From contig JAEUTY010000001.1 in the NCBI GenBank assembly GCA_016787805.1, forward strand, positions 62,001-126,000: DNA of 64,000 nucleotides, read 5' to 3'. This document shows positions 25,075 to 33,767 of the stretch, in pieces (position 1 is the stretch's first letter; each line of letters opens with the position of its first letter). Origin of the DNA: Flavobacterium sp. GTDB taxonomy: Bacteria; Bacteroidota; Bacteroidia; Flavobacteriales; Flavobacteriaceae. The position numbers were made by a program, and so were the translations under genes. The notes under the pieces are model-generated. The model searched no databases. It was not told the origin of the DNA and was given only the letters and a program-made list of their open reading frames with translations.

Positions 25075-26379
25075 ATGAATATTCCACATTCACCCAACCC
25101 ACGCGTAGTAATTATTGGTGGAGGATTCGCAGGCTTGGCATTGGCCAAAAAACTTAAAAATAAAAATGTGCAAGTCGTTTTACTTGACAAACACAATTAC
25201 CATACCTTTCAACCTTTATTGTACCAAGTAGCAACTGGCGGATTAGAAGCAGGTTCGATTGCGTATCCAATTCGTAAGGTAATTCAAGAATACAACGATT
25301 TCTACTTTCGACTCACTTCAGTCAAAGAAATCGATACTCAAAACCAAAAAATCATCTCTGAAATTGGCGAGTTGCATTACGATTATTTGGTCATTGCAAC
25401 GGGTTCTAAAACCAATTATTTTGGCAATAAAGAAATCGAACGCAATTCCATGTCGATGAAAACCATTCCGCAATCACTCAATATTCGTAGTTTGATTTTA
25501 GAAAATTTTGAGCAAGCGGTTTTAACTCGAGATGAAGCCGATAAAAATGCTTTAATCAATTTTGTCTTAGTTGGCGCCGGACCAACAGGCGTGGAGTTAG
25601 CAGGAGCATTAGCCGAAATGAAACGCGCCATTTTGCAAAAAGATTATCCTGATTTAGATATTTCAAAAATGGAAATCAATTTGGTACAAAGCGGTGATCG
25701 TGTGCTCAATACGATGAGTGAAAAATCGTCAGCAGCAGCCGAGAAATTCTTAATCGATTTGGGTGTCAAAGTATGGAAAAACGTTCGAGTAACCAACTAC
25801 GACGGACGAACCATTACAACCAATTCCGATTTAACTTTTGAAACCGCTACAGTAATTTGGACAGCTGGCGTGCAAGGTGCCGCAATTCATGGTTTGGACG
25901 CTAAATCTTTGGTAGAACGTGTAGAGCGTATTCGTGTAAATTCGTATAATCAAGTGTTGGGCTACGACAATATTTTTGCTATTGGCGATATTGCTTCTAT
26001 GGAAAGTGAAGCCTACCCGCAAGGTCATCCTATGATGGCACAACCAGCTATGCAACAAGGAAATTTATTGGCCGAAAATTTAGTCAAACTAATTGCCAAA
26101 AAGCCAATGAAACCTTTCGAATACAACGACAAAGGTTCGATGGCCACCATTGGACGAAACTTGGCTGTAGTCGATTTGCCTAAATACCATTTCAACGGGT
26201 TTTTCGCATGGTTTGTTTGGATGTTTGTGCATTTGTTTTCACTCATTGGTTTCAAAAACAAAGCCGTGGTTTTCCTCAATTGGGTGTACAATTACATTCG
26301 TTTTGACCGCGAAGGTCGATTGATTGTGAGACCTTTTAAAAAGAGAAGTTTTACAACTTTTACAAGTGACGAGGTGTAG
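25075..26379 (+). CDS. ndh: Type II NADH dehydrogenase-like NAD(P)/FAD oxidoreductase
   Basis: 434 aa. An N-terminal FAD-binding Rossmann motif VVIIGGGFAGLALAKKL is followed by HNYHTFQPLLYQVATGGLE, characteristic of NDH-2. The second dinucleotide motif is FVLVGAGPTGVELAGAL (about 160-176), then the FAD-contact region NIFAIGDIA. The C-terminal part (FFAWFVWMFVHLFSLIGFKNK) forms the membrane-associating helices. It oxidises NADH and passes electrons to menaquinone at the inner membrane without pumping protons. The symbol is assigned by homology class. It has its own promoter and no close co-directional gene downstream; its stop codon is directly followed by the mosaic repeat. Confidence 0.9.
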   Translation: MNIPHSPNPRVVIIGGGFAGLALAKKLKNKNVQVVLLDKHNYHTFQPLLYQVATGGLEAGSIAYPIRKVIQEYNDFYFRLTSVKEIDTQNQKIISEIGELHYDYLVIATGSKTNYFGNKEIERNSMSMKTIPQSLNIRSLILENFEQAVLTRDEADKNALINFVLVGAGPTGVELAGALAEMKRAILQKDYPDLDISKMEINLVQSGDRVLNTMSEKSSAAAEKFLIDLGVKVWKNVRVTNYDGRTITTNSDLTFETATVIWTAGVQGAAIHGLDAKSLVERVERIRVNSYNQVLGYDNIFAIGDIASMESEAYPQGHPMMAQPAMQQGNLLAENLVKLIAKKPMKPFEYNDKGSMATIGRNLAVVDLPKYHFNGFFAWFVWMFVHLFSLIGFKNKAVVFLNWVYNYIRFDREGRLIVRPFKKRSFTTFTSDEV

Positions 26380-26545
26380 TTTTCAGTCGCAGTCTCAGTT
26401 TTCAGATTGCTGTTTTTTGTAGCAGACGTTTTCCGTTTCAATCAAGAGTTGTCCCGCTTTCCGTCATGCATGGCATTTCCTACAATCGGGGCTAGATTAG
26501 ACGGTGTTTTTTCCAAAGACGTATATCAAATAGTCCTCAGAAGGC
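26380..26545 (+). repeat. Mosaic dispersed intergenic element, copy 1
   Basis: Starts at the base after the ndh stop with a CAGTCGCAGTCTCAGT hexamer tract, then T-rich DNA with GTAGCAGACGTTTT, the core GTTGTCCCGCTTTCCG to CAATCGGGGCTAGATTAG, an AGACGTAT and a CAGAAGGC. The same order of parts recurs at 53611-53800 and inverted at 53895-54114. The core arms TGTCCCGCTTTCC and TACAATCGGGGC are partly self-complementary (CCCG/CGGG), so the transcript can fold. Confidence 0.75.
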
Positions 26546-26653
26546 ACATTTCAGAAAATAGAAGGCAAATGATTGAATAATAAAATCTGTATAAATCGGC
26601 GTTTTGCATCAGCAAATCAGTAAAATCCGCGTTCTAAAATAAGCAAAGCGAAT

Positions 26654-27715
26654 TTAAAACACCCTATTTCGATAATAATTCACCAACAAATCCACATACT
26701 TACTATAACTTTCCAATCCGTCTTTTTGCTGATTCATTTTCAAAAATTGATCGTAAAAAGCGTGAAAACTTTTGTCTATAAAAGTATCATATTGTTCCCA
26801 AAAAGCATCACTTTCTTCGTAATTGGCCAAAATTCCGGGATGAATTTGCTTTTTAAATCGTTCGAATTGCGCTTCGTTTTTCATCCCAATATTGTTCATG
26901 CAATAACGCAAAGCATTCGAATACGCCGAATATTGAAAGTACAAATCATCGTTTTTAATACAGGCCAAAAAACCGATGAAATTGCATTCACTTTCACTGC
27001 CATAACCAATTTGGTGTGCCATTTCGTGGCAAATCACATTCGGAAATCCGTACATTGGCAATTTATCATTCACTTGTGCTTCGTTGGTAAACGGATTCAA
27101 ATAACCGCCAAATCCCATGTAAGTCAGAGGTAAACTAAATAATGATTTCTTCTGACTCGGAATTTCATACTTAAAAAAAGAATATTCTTTAGCTAGCTGA
27201 TTGTAACCATTTTGTGTCATTTTAAAAATAGTTTCCTGCGAATAAGGAACACTTATTTTGGTGTTTTTATCCTTTGTGATTTCAAGCTGAATTTCATTGG
27301 TTTTGTGTATCAATTTTTGTGTAAACGCAATCAAATCCGCTTCAGTATATTCGCGTTGAATACTCATTTTCTCAAATAAAGGAACACGATAGTAATTCAA
27401 CGCCCACAAAAAGTGAAACAAAAAATAGGTAATCGAAATAACACTCACTGTTTTCAAAACCTGATCTTTCCAGTTTGTACGCCATGATTTTCGTGTTTTC
27501 CAAAGGCGAATGAGTAAACACAAAATCACAATACCATACAAAATATCGCCCACCGAAAAAGGAATTCGCCCTAAAAGTGTTCGTGAAATTTTAGAAATAA
27601 ATGCATAAATGCCATTGCTGTAAAACTTTTCCACGAGCTCTGGAAAAAAAGCAATCACTTTCAGAAAAATAATCTGAATCAATAAAAATAAAGGTAAAAT
27701 GTATTTTCTGTTCAC
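26654..27715 (-). CDS. DUF3810 family membrane-anchored metallopeptidase-like protein
   Basis: 353 aa using a GTG start at 27715 (VNRKYILPLFLLIQ); a TTG further upstream at 27751 is a weaker option. Three N-terminal TM segments (about 5-25, 50-70, 85-105) precede an extracytoplasmic domain with the zinc-protease motif HEMAHQIGYGSE and downstream ECNFIGFLACIKN. This matches DUF3810 of Bacteroidetes. The HExxH plus distal Glu are consistent with a gluzincin-like metalloprotease; substrate and activity are undetermined. Convergent with ndh, divergent from pepD. Confidence 0.83.
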   Translation of the reverse strand: MNRKYILPLFLLIQIIFLKVIAFFPELVEKFYSNGIYAFISKISRTLLGRIPFSVGDILYGIVILCLLIRLWKTRKSWRTNWKDQVLKTVSVISITYFLFHFLWALNYYRVPLFEKMSIQREYTEADLIAFTQKLIHKTNEIQLEITKDKNTKISVPYSQETIFKMTQNGYNQLAKEYSFFKYEIPSQKKSLFSLPLTYMGFGGYLNPFTNEAQVNDKLPMYGFPNVICHEMAHQIGYGSESECNFIGFLACIKNDDLYFQYSAYSNALRYCMNNIGMKNEAQFERFKKQIHPGILANYEESDAFWEQYDTFIDKSFHAFYDQFLKMNQQKDGLESYSKYVDLLVNYYRNRVF

Positions 27716-27761
27716 AGCACAATTTAAAACGTAAATATAATCACAAAGCAATTAAACTTTG

Positions 27762-27769
27762 TAACTTTG
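27762..27769 (+). promoter_or_regulatory. Bacteroidetes -7 promoter element for pepD
   Basis: TAACTTTG, a TAnnTTTG match, 81 nt before the ATG at 27851; an overlapping TAAACTTTG precedes it by ten bases. Confidence 0.45.
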
Positions 27770-27850
27770 TGTTCGAGAAAAAATAATAATCCAATTTCGC
27801 AAAATTTTAGCAATGAATATTAATTGCGAAATTCGTGTAAAACTAAAAAT

Positions 27851-29311
27851 ATGAGCCAAGAAATTAGAAACCTTGAACCCAAAGTGCTTTGGAACAAATT
27901 TGCCGATTTAAACGCGGTGCCTCGTCCGTCTAAAAAAGAAGAACGCGTCATCGAATTCATGAAAAACTTCGGTAACAGTTTAGGATTGGAAACTTTTGAA
28001 GACGAAATTCGCAACGTAATCATTCGCAAACCAGCAACTCCAGGAATGGAATGCCGTAAAACCATTGTGCTACAAGGGCATTTGGATATGGTGCATCAAA
28101 AAAATAACGATACGAATTTCGATTTCCTAACCCAAGGAATAGATATGTACGTAGACGGCGATTGGGTTCGTGCTCGTGGTACAACTCTTGGTGCTGATAA
28201 TGGTTTAGGAGTAGCCGCGATTATGGCGGTTTTGGAAAGCAAAGATATTCCGCACCCAGCCATCGATGCACTTTTTACCATTGATGAAGAAACCGGAATG
28301 ACTGGTGCTTTGAACTTAAAAGGCGGTATTCTTAAAGGTGAAATTTTATTGAATTTAGATACCGAAGAGGACGACGAAATCGACATTGGTTGCGCAGGAG
28401 GAGTTGACGTTACAGCCACTAGAAGTTATAATGAAGAAGAAGTTCCAGAAGGTTCTGTGGGCTATACAATTACAGTTAAAGGTTTAAACGGCGGTCACTC
28501 AGGAATGGATATTCACAAAGGTTTGGGGAATGCCAACAAAATCATGAATCGTTTGTTGTTTGACGGATTTGAAAATTTTGGTCTCCAAATTAGCGAAATT
28601 TCTGGTGGAAGTTTACGCAATGCAATTCCGCGCGAAAGTGTCGCTAAAGTTATCGTGGCAGGAATGTACGATGAAGCTTTTGTGTTTGATATGCAAGAAG
28701 TGATTAACGATATTAAATTTGAATTTAAAACGACTGAACCGAATTTAACCATCGAAATTGTAAAATCAGAATTGCCTACTAAGGTAATGGATTTAGGCGT
28801 TCAAGAAGGTTTGTTGCGGTCGATTTATGCGGCTCACAATGGCGTTTACCGAATGTCGGCTGATATGGCAGATTTGGTAGAAACCTCCAATAATATCGCT
28901 AGAGTAGTGGTAAAAGATGGCGAACTATCCATTCAAAATTTAACGCGTTCTTCGGTAGAAAGTTCGAAGTTTGATTTGGCCAATGCGTTGCGTTCGGCTT
29001 ATGAATTGTTTGGTTGCGAAGTAGAATTTTCAGGCAGTTATCCGGGTTGGACACCTAATGTAAAATCGGAAATATTGGATTTATTAGTAAAAATTTACGA
29101 GAAACAAAACAATGCAAAACCAAATGTTGTAGCTTGTCACGCAGGTTTAGAATGTGGAATTCTAGGAACGAATTATCCAGGAATGGACATGATTTCATTC
29201 GGACCAACCATTCACGGTGCACACAGTCCGGATGAGCGCGCGAGTATTTCTTCATCTCAGAAATTCTGGAAGTTTTTCTTGGAGATTTTAGCGAATATTC
29301 CTGTGAAATAG
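27851..29311 (+). CDS. pepD: Aminoacyl-histidine dipeptidase (peptidase D, M20 family)
   Basis: 486 aa from the ATG at 27851 (MSQEIRNLEPK). An in-frame TTG nine codons earlier is unlikely. M20 metal-binding landmarks: LQGHLDMVHQKN (zinc His and catalytic Asp), TTLGADNGLGVAAIMAVLE (bridging Asp), TIDEETGMTGALNL (catalytic and metal Glu), LNLDTEEDDE, and C-terminal CHAGLECGIL and SFGPTIHGAHSPDE. It hydrolyses dipeptides such as Xaa-His in the cytoplasm. Full length for PepD. Ends at a hexamer tract and a hairpin terminator. Confidence 0.95.
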   Translation: MSQEIRNLEPKVLWNKFADLNAVPRPSKKEERVIEFMKNFGNSLGLETFEDEIRNVIIRKPATPGMECRKTIVLQGHLDMVHQKNNDTNFDFLTQGIDMYVDGDWVRARGTTLGADNGLGVAAIMAVLESKDIPHPAIDALFTIDEETGMTGALNLKGGILKGEILLNLDTEEDDEIDIGCAGGVDVTATRSYNEEEVPEGSVGYTITVKGLNGGHSGMDIHKGLGNANKIMNRLLFDGFENFGLQISEISGGSLRNAIPRESVAKVIVAGMYDEAFVFDMQEVINDIKFEFKTTEPNLTIEIVKSELPTKVMDLGVQEGLLRSIYAAHNGVYRMSADMADLVETSNNIARVVVKDGELSIQNLTRSSVESSKFDLANALRSAYELFGCEVEFSGSYPGWTPNVKSEILDLLVKIYEKQNNAKPNVVACHAGLECGILGTNYPGMDMISFGPTIHGAHSPDERASISSSQKFWKFFLEILANIPVK

Positions 29312-29312
29312 T

Positions 29313-29338
29313 TTACAGTCACAGTCACAGTTTTCAGT
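29313..29338. repeat. CAGTCA hexamer tract directly after the pepD stop
   Basis: TTACAGTCACAGTCACAGTT followed by TTCAGT, beginning two bases after the stop codon. Same hexamer as the head of the mosaic elements, but the rest of the element is absent here and a terminator follows. Confidence 0.75.
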
Positions 29339-29340
29339 AT

Positions 29341-29369
29341 AACCTCGTTTAGTAATAGGCGAGGTTTTT
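29341..29369 (+). terminator. Terminator after pepD
   Basis: Stem AACCTCG/CGAGGTT with a loop of about 12 nt and a short T run, 30 bp past the stop. Confidence 0.75.
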
Positions 29370-29658
29370 AATTTCCAGCCACTGGACTTCCGAAAATACC
29401 AACAGCGAGTTCGCCCCAAAGCAACAAAAGTAAAATGATAATGATTCCCGAAATTAGTATTCGGTTTTTTCTGCTTTTTACTTTTTGTAGCACTATTTCA
29501 ATAGCCAAACCTGTTCCTAAGAGTAAAATTCCAGCGGCAATAAAATCAAACACTGACCAATTAACTTCATTGGTAAATTGCATCGCAACCAAGGGGATTA
29601 GTAATAAAATCAATACAATTGCCAAAATTGCGTAAAACCTTTTCGTTAATGTAAACAT
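29368..29658 (-). CDS. Small three-TM membrane protein, unknown
   Basis: 96 aa with three hydrophobic helices (about 7-27, 36-57, 66-90) separated by short charged loops (QKVKSRKNR). The C-terminus GELAVGIFGSPVAGN is short and polar. Similar small proteins are common in Flavobacteriaceae without a named function. It overlaps the last bases of the pepD terminator on the opposite strand. No partner gene in its strand. Confidence 0.6.
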   Translation of the reverse strand: MFTLTKRFYAILAIVLILLLIPLVAMQFTNEVNWSVFDFIAAGILLLGTGLAIEIVLQKVKSRKNRILISGIIIILLLLLWGELAVGIFGSPVAGN

Positions 29659-29690
29659 CTTTCTAGAATTTTAGGAATGTAAAGTTAGCA

Positions 29691-29722
29691 AAAAAGACTC
29701 TTACATCATATAAGAGCCTTTT
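29691..29722 (-). terminator. Terminator of the siderophore receptor-PepSY operon
   Basis: Hairpin GACTCTTA/TAAGAGCC (one mismatch) flanked by A and T runs, 30 bp past the PepSY gene stop on the minus strand. Confidence 0.7.
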
Positions 29723-29752
29723 ACAAACAAAATGGATGAACTAATTATTTCC

Positions 29753-30298
29753 TTAAACAAAAAATAAAATGAGTAGCGGAACAATCAATCCGGCTAACGC
29801 CAATTTCCAACCGCGCTTTTTAAAAGTGAATTTTCCTGCTGGAATCATAATGGCGCCTGTGATGGCAATTGTGATTAATGAGATACCAAAAATATCACTA
29901 TAGTAAATCCACCAATTGGAAGTGTTTTTGTGCAACTTCATAGCTTGACTGATAATTGGCGTTTTGATGAACGTCACAATTTCACCTTTGCCCGAATTTA
30001 AATCAATTTCGACATCGTTTTTTTCAAATGATATTTTCAATTCATCGTCTTTTACTTTGTGACGTCGAATTTTATCGTCAATTCCGAGTTGTTTTCCAAG
30101 TTCTTCGGCATATTTTTCGGTAATTTCAGTTTCTTTTGGGATGCTAACCGTAATCGTTTTGGTTTGAACTGTATATTTTTCGGGATGCCAATGATCGCGA
30201 TGGTTCATCAAAATCCCAGAAGAGGCAAATGAAATGATTAATCCGAAGTAAAAATAGCCTAAGTCGCGGTGTAAATTTCTGATTTTTAGATGATTCAT
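29753..30298 (-). CDS. PepSY-associated TM helix protein
   Basis: 181 aa. TM1 (about 11-31) is framed by the conserved NLHRDLGYFYFGLIISF and MNHRDHWHP motifs of the PepSY_TM family. A periplasmic PepSY-like domain follows (about 45-120), then TM2 (about 134-155) and TM3 (165-181). PepSY_TM proteins beside TonB receptors are thought to act in iron/siderophore handling, some as ferric reductases using inner-membrane histidines. It lies 3 bp after the receptor stop, so the two genes form one operon. Confidence 0.85.
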   Translation of the reverse strand: MNHLKIRNLHRDLGYFYFGLIISFASSGILMNHRDHWHPEKYTVQTKTITVSIPKETEITEKYAEELGKQLGIDDKIRRHKVKDDELKISFEKNDVEIDLNSGKGEIVTFIKTPIISQAMKLHKNTSNWWIYYSDIFGISLITIAITGAIMIPAGKFTFKKRGWKLALAGLIVPLLILFFV

Positions 30299-30301
30299 GA
30301 G

Positions 30302-32485
30302 TTAAAATTTATATTTGATAATGGCTGTAATTTGACGTGGTGCAATTGGGTTAACACTGTAATTTTCGTGTACCGTATAATTCAATTCGTTAGTGATATT
30401 TGATAATTTTGCCAAGATAGAATAATTTTTCCATTCATAACCTGCTGAAAAATCAATTGTGGCGTAATCACTAAGAGGAACTACTCTGTCGCGAATGGTT
30501 ACTACTCCAGCACTACTGATTTGATAATCATTGTTCCAACCACCCAATCGTCTTCCCATGTAATGAACAATAGCACCAATGTTTAATCCTTTTGCAAATT
30601 GTGAAAACTTGTAATACGTGCTGAAATTTCCTGTGCAATACGGAGTTCTAGTTAAACGGTCACCTTCAATAAAACCGCCTTGTGTAACGGATGTTTTAGT
30701 GAATCGCATATCATTATAACTATAACCAGCCATTATTGTTAACCCTTTTAGTGGATTGGTAGTTACATCAATTTCAAAGCCTTTACTTGTAGTTTCTCCA
30801 CTCAAAACTTTGATGTTAGTGTCGATGTTCAGGCTTCCATCTGCTTTGAATAGAGCAGTTTGAGCCAAGTTGTCATTTACAATATGATAAGCAGTAATTC
30901 CAGCAGATAGTCGCTGATTAACAAGTTCTTTTTTAATACCTATTTCATATTGAGTTATGATCGAAGGTTCAATTGGTTGCAAATCAACGGTTGTTCCTGA
31001 GTTAGGAGTAAATGAATTTGAATAACTAGCAAAAAAAGAAGTGGCATCATCGGGTTGAAAAACGAATCCGACTTTTGGTGAAAAAGCTCTATCAATTCGT
31101 TTAGGATCTTCTTTTACTGTAGCGGTTAAATATTCATTAGTGGTAATTTCAGTTTGTTGCCACGACCAACGTAATCCAAGTAAAATTTTGAAGTATTTTG
31201 GAAATGAAATCAAATCTTGTGCATAAGCTCCGAAGCGATTGGTTTTGGTTTCTACTAATCTTGTTGTTTGTGACTCTGGAATGATTTCTGAACCTTGATC
31301 AAAATTGCCAAAATCTAATACATTACCTGATCCAAAAGTTGCTGGAGTAAAAGCAAAAGTATACGCTTCTGCAAATGAATTTTCCCAATCTGCACCTGTA
31401 TGCAGTTGGTGTTTTAATGAAAATGTTTGAAAGGTTCCTGCTATACTAAGTTGGTCGGCCAAAATGCGTTCGGTGTTTTTAGCTTGACCAAGAGGACGAT
31501 TCCAAAAGCCTGTCGCAGTTGGCTGAATCCGTTCAGTTCCTTTCCATTCGCGATCATAATCTTGAAAAGAAGCATTAAAGTTCAGTTTCCAATTTTTGTT
31601 GAAACAATGTTTGAGCAATCCAGAAGCTGTAGTTTGTTGTGTATTTCCGTAGGACCAATAAGCGCCCATGTACAAATTGCGAGGCAAATCGATGATTTCT
31701 TTTCCAATCATTGCGGTTCCAAAATCGGGAGTCCAATCGTCGTTTAAATAATCGCCTAGTAAAACGAATTCGGTGTTGGGTGTAATTTTGAATAGGAAAG
31801 ATGGATTGAAATAAATACGTTCGCGTTGCACAACCTCTCTAAAACTTTCTGAGTTTTCATAAATGGCATTCAATCGATAAGCAACTGATTTACTTAATGG
31901 ACCGAAAATGTCGATTGCAGGTTTGTAAAAGTTATAACTTCCTGTTTGAAATGTTGCTTCACCACCAAAGTTGAAAAGTGGTGTTTTAGAAACTAAATTG
32001 ACAATTCCACCTGGAACTACATTTCCGAATAATAAAGCCGAATTTCCCTTTAAATATTCTACGCGTTCTAACGAAGCTACTTCAGGAAATGAGCCACTAC
32101 TGGTGCGGAAGCCATTTTTAAAAATATTATTAGCACTCAAATCGTAACCACGCGACCAAAATGATTCTTGCGCGCCACCTCGAGCCGAACCTACATAAGC
32201 GCCATTGATGTTTTTAAAAACGTCACTCAGTCGCAGCGCTTGTTGTTGGTAAATTACTGATTTATCAACGGTTTGAATGGCTTGTGGTAAATCCATTGGT
32301 TTGATATTACCTCTTGTAATAGTTACGGAAGTTTTGAATGGATTGGGCAGCACAATTACTTCGTCAAGGTGAATAATTTCTTTGGTTTTTGTTGAATCAT
32401 TGGCCGTTTTTTCTGTACTTTTTTGACAAAAACTTGAAAACGTCAAAAAATAGGTTATTAGCGAAAAAACAATAGATTTATTCAT
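30302..32485 (-). CDS. TonB-dependent siderophore receptor
   Basis: 727 aa with signal peptide MNKSIVFSLITYFLTFSSF. The plug domain (about 40-170) has SVTITRGNIKPMDLPQAIQT, ALRLSDVFKNINGAYVG, EYLKGNSALLFGNVVPGG and IVNLVSKTP, typical of FhuA/FecA-type siderophore receptors. A 22-strand-type barrel ends in the terminal Phe (ITAIIKYKF). It binds ferric siderophore at the outer membrane and imports it with TonB-ExbBD. Operon with the PepSY_TM gene. Upstream are a TATATTTG -7 element (32515-32522) and an AT-rich inverted-repeat-like segment that could bind Fur. Confidence 0.93.
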   Translation of the reverse strand: MNKSIVFSLITYFLTFSSFCQKSTEKTANDSTKTKEIIHLDEVIVLPNPFKTSVTITRGNIKPMDLPQAIQTVDKSVIYQQQALRLSDVFKNINGAYVGSARGGAQESFWSRGYDLSANNIFKNGFRTSSGSFPEVASLERVEYLKGNSALLFGNVVPGGIVNLVSKTPLFNFGGEATFQTGSYNFYKPAIDIFGPLSKSVAYRLNAIYENSESFREVVQRERIYFNPSFLFKITPNTEFVLLGDYLNDDWTPDFGTAMIGKEIIDLPRNLYMGAYWSYGNTQQTTASGLLKHCFNKNWKLNFNASFQDYDREWKGTERIQPTATGFWNRPLGQAKNTERILADQLSIAGTFQTFSLKHQLHTGADWENSFAEAYTFAFTPATFGSGNVLDFGNFDQGSEIIPESQTTRLVETKTNRFGAYAQDLISFPKYFKILLGLRWSWQQTEITTNEYLTATVKEDPKRIDRAFSPKVGFVFQPDDATSFFASYSNSFTPNSGTTVDLQPIEPSIITQYEIGIKKELVNQRLSAGITAYHIVNDNLAQTALFKADGSLNIDTNIKVLSGETTSKGFEIDVTTNPLKGLTIMAGYSYNDMRFTKTSVTQGGFIEGDRLTRTPYCTGNFSTYYKFSQFAKGLNIGAIVHYMGRRLGGWNNDYQISSAGVVTIRDRVVPLSDYATIDFSAGYEWKNYSILAKLSNITNELNYTVHENYSVNPIAPRQITAIIKYKF

Positions 32486-32486
32486 T

Positions 32487-32509
32487 TTATTTAGATTAAT
32501 TAAAAATAA
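32487..32509. promoter_or_regulatory. Candidate iron-responsive operator before the siderophore receptor
   Basis: An AT-rich segment TTATTTAGATTAATTAAAAA immediately upstream of the start codon. It is partly palindromic (about 15 of 23 positions symmetric). The half-site TTATTTAGATT also occurs, inverted, upstream of the gene at 58352. Fur-like by composition and position only. Confidence 0.3.
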
Positions 32510-32514
32510 TGATG

Positions 32515-32522
32515 CAAATATA
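32515..32522 (-). promoter_or_regulatory. Bacteroidetes -7 promoter element for the siderophore receptor
   Basis: TATATTTG on the minus strand, 29 nt upstream of the start at 32485. Confidence 0.55.
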
Positions 32523-32607
32523 AATACAGAAGTTTGATTCTCAAAGCTTATTTAGAATAAATAAAAATAATAATTTTTAAATTGTTGATTCACTGAAAAA
32601 TAGAACA

Positions 32608-32635
32608 AAAAAAACTTGCCGTTAGACAAGTTTTA
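32608..32635 (-). terminator. Terminator after the DUF6265 lipoprotein gene
   Basis: Hairpin AAAACTTG/CAAGTTTT with an 8-nt loop; A run on the left gives a T tract on the minus strand. Confidence 0.7.
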
Positions 32636-32647
32636 GAAGTAAGAGGT

Positions 32648-33163
32648 TTATTTTTTTTCTTTTGGAATTCGCTTCATCAAGTAGCTGTCACCCGTTTCTT
32701 TTTTGTTTTGTTTGCCTAAGATGACAATTTGTATCGTGCTGTCGTTTTCTTTTTGGTAGCGGATTCTTTGTGGATAATCGTGTTTTTTGTTTTCAAAAAC
32801 CAACAAGCTGTCGGTATCTTCTATTAGTCGGTACGACACTGGTTGGTTGCCGTTTTCACCTTTCACTGTAGATGTATACACTAATAAATCGCCATCTTGC
32901 ATCAGTTGCATGGTTTCAAAATGAATTGTGTCTTTTTCGTCTTTAATATATAAAGTTTGTCCTGTATATGTACTGTCGTCCAACGGTTGCCATGTTTCGG
33001 TTAAGATACCCAAACTATCTTTTAATTGCCAATTGCCTTTCAACCAATGGGCTTTGTATAATTCTTCAAAAATAATTTCATTGCCCAATTCATCGTATTT
33101 TTTGCACGAATGCAAAAAAAACAAAACGCCTGCAATTGCTATTAAATAGATTCTTTTCATCAT
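32648..33163 (-). CDS. DUF6265-like lipoprotein (copy 1)
   Basis: 171 aa. Lipoprotein signal MMKRIYLIAIAGVLFFLHSC with acceptor Cys20. The mature part starts AHWLKGNWQLKDSLGILTETW and includes FETMQLMQDGDLLVYTSTVK and VFENKKHDYPQRIRY, a conserved small beta-barrel-like pattern shared with the next gene and with DUF6265 proteins. Function unknown; probably anchored to the inner leaflet of the outer membrane or the periplasmic face. Its paralogue sits 45 bp upstream on the same strand, so they probably form an operon that arose by duplication. Confidence 0.75.
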   Translation of the reverse strand: MMKRIYLIAIAGVLFFLHSCKKYDELGNEIIFEELYKAHWLKGNWQLKDSLGILTETWQPLDDSTYTGQTLYIKDEKDTIHFETMQLMQDGDLLVYTSTVKGENGNQPVSYRLIEDTDSLLVFENKKHDYPQRIRYQKENDSTIQIVILGKQNKKETGDSYLMKRIPKEKK

Positions 33164-33208
33164 TGCTTATTTCGACACAATAGTATAAATAAAGTTTGAC
33201 TTGCGCAA

Positions 33209-33724
33209 TTACTTACTGCGTTTCATTGGGAAATCAATTGCAACTTCTTTTCCTTTATCAGTGCCGTAAATTTTGGCAAAAATGCTGTCATTACCTACTT
33301 TATTGTACTCAATTTTGTTGGGAAAATCGTGTTTTGGGTTTTCAAAAATCATTTGATTATCAGTCGATTTTGTTAGGTAAAACGAAACGGGCTTTTCTTT
33401 GTTTTGGTTGCGTACAGAAACGATATAAAATAAGCTGTCATTGCGTTCCAATAGATTGACCTTTTCATAAAAAACGGTGTCTTTTTCTACAGTTGTAAAA
33501 CTTTCAGCAATTAGTGTGCTGTCGTTTTGTTGTTTCCATACTTCTCTTGAAACGGATTCTTTAGTCACATTTTCCCAATTGCCTAAAAACCACTTGGCTT
33601 TTTCCAATTGTAAGTATTTTTTCTTGGTTTTGATCCCAAAAACTTCTATTTGCGATTCATTTTTGCATGAAAAAGTAATAGTCAATGCAGCAATAATCAA
33701 TACAATTACGTTCTTATTTTTCAT
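33209..33724 (-). CDS. DUF6265-like lipoprotein (copy 2)
   Basis: 171 aa, same length as the neighbour. N-terminus MKNKNVIVLIIAALTITFSC gives a lipid-anchored Cys20. Conserved positions shared with copy 1 include the AKWFLGNWENV opening, SREVWKQQNDSTL, and MIFENPKHDFPNKIEY near the end. The two differ at most surface positions, so the duplication is old. First gene of the pair. The intergenic region to prfA carries a dispersed repeat with a 50-bp perfect palindrome. Confidence 0.75.
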   Translation of the reverse strand: MKNKNVIVLIIAALTITFSCKNESQIEVFGIKTKKKYLQLEKAKWFLGNWENVTKESVSREVWKQQNDSTLIAESFTTVEKDTVFYEKVNLLERNDSLFYIVSVRNQNKEKPVSFYLTKSTDNQMIFENPKHDFPNKIEYNKVGNDSIFAKIYGTDKGKEVAIDFPMKRSK

Positions 33725-33767
33725 AAATTCAATTTTAAGATATACAATATTATGAAAATTATGGCAA

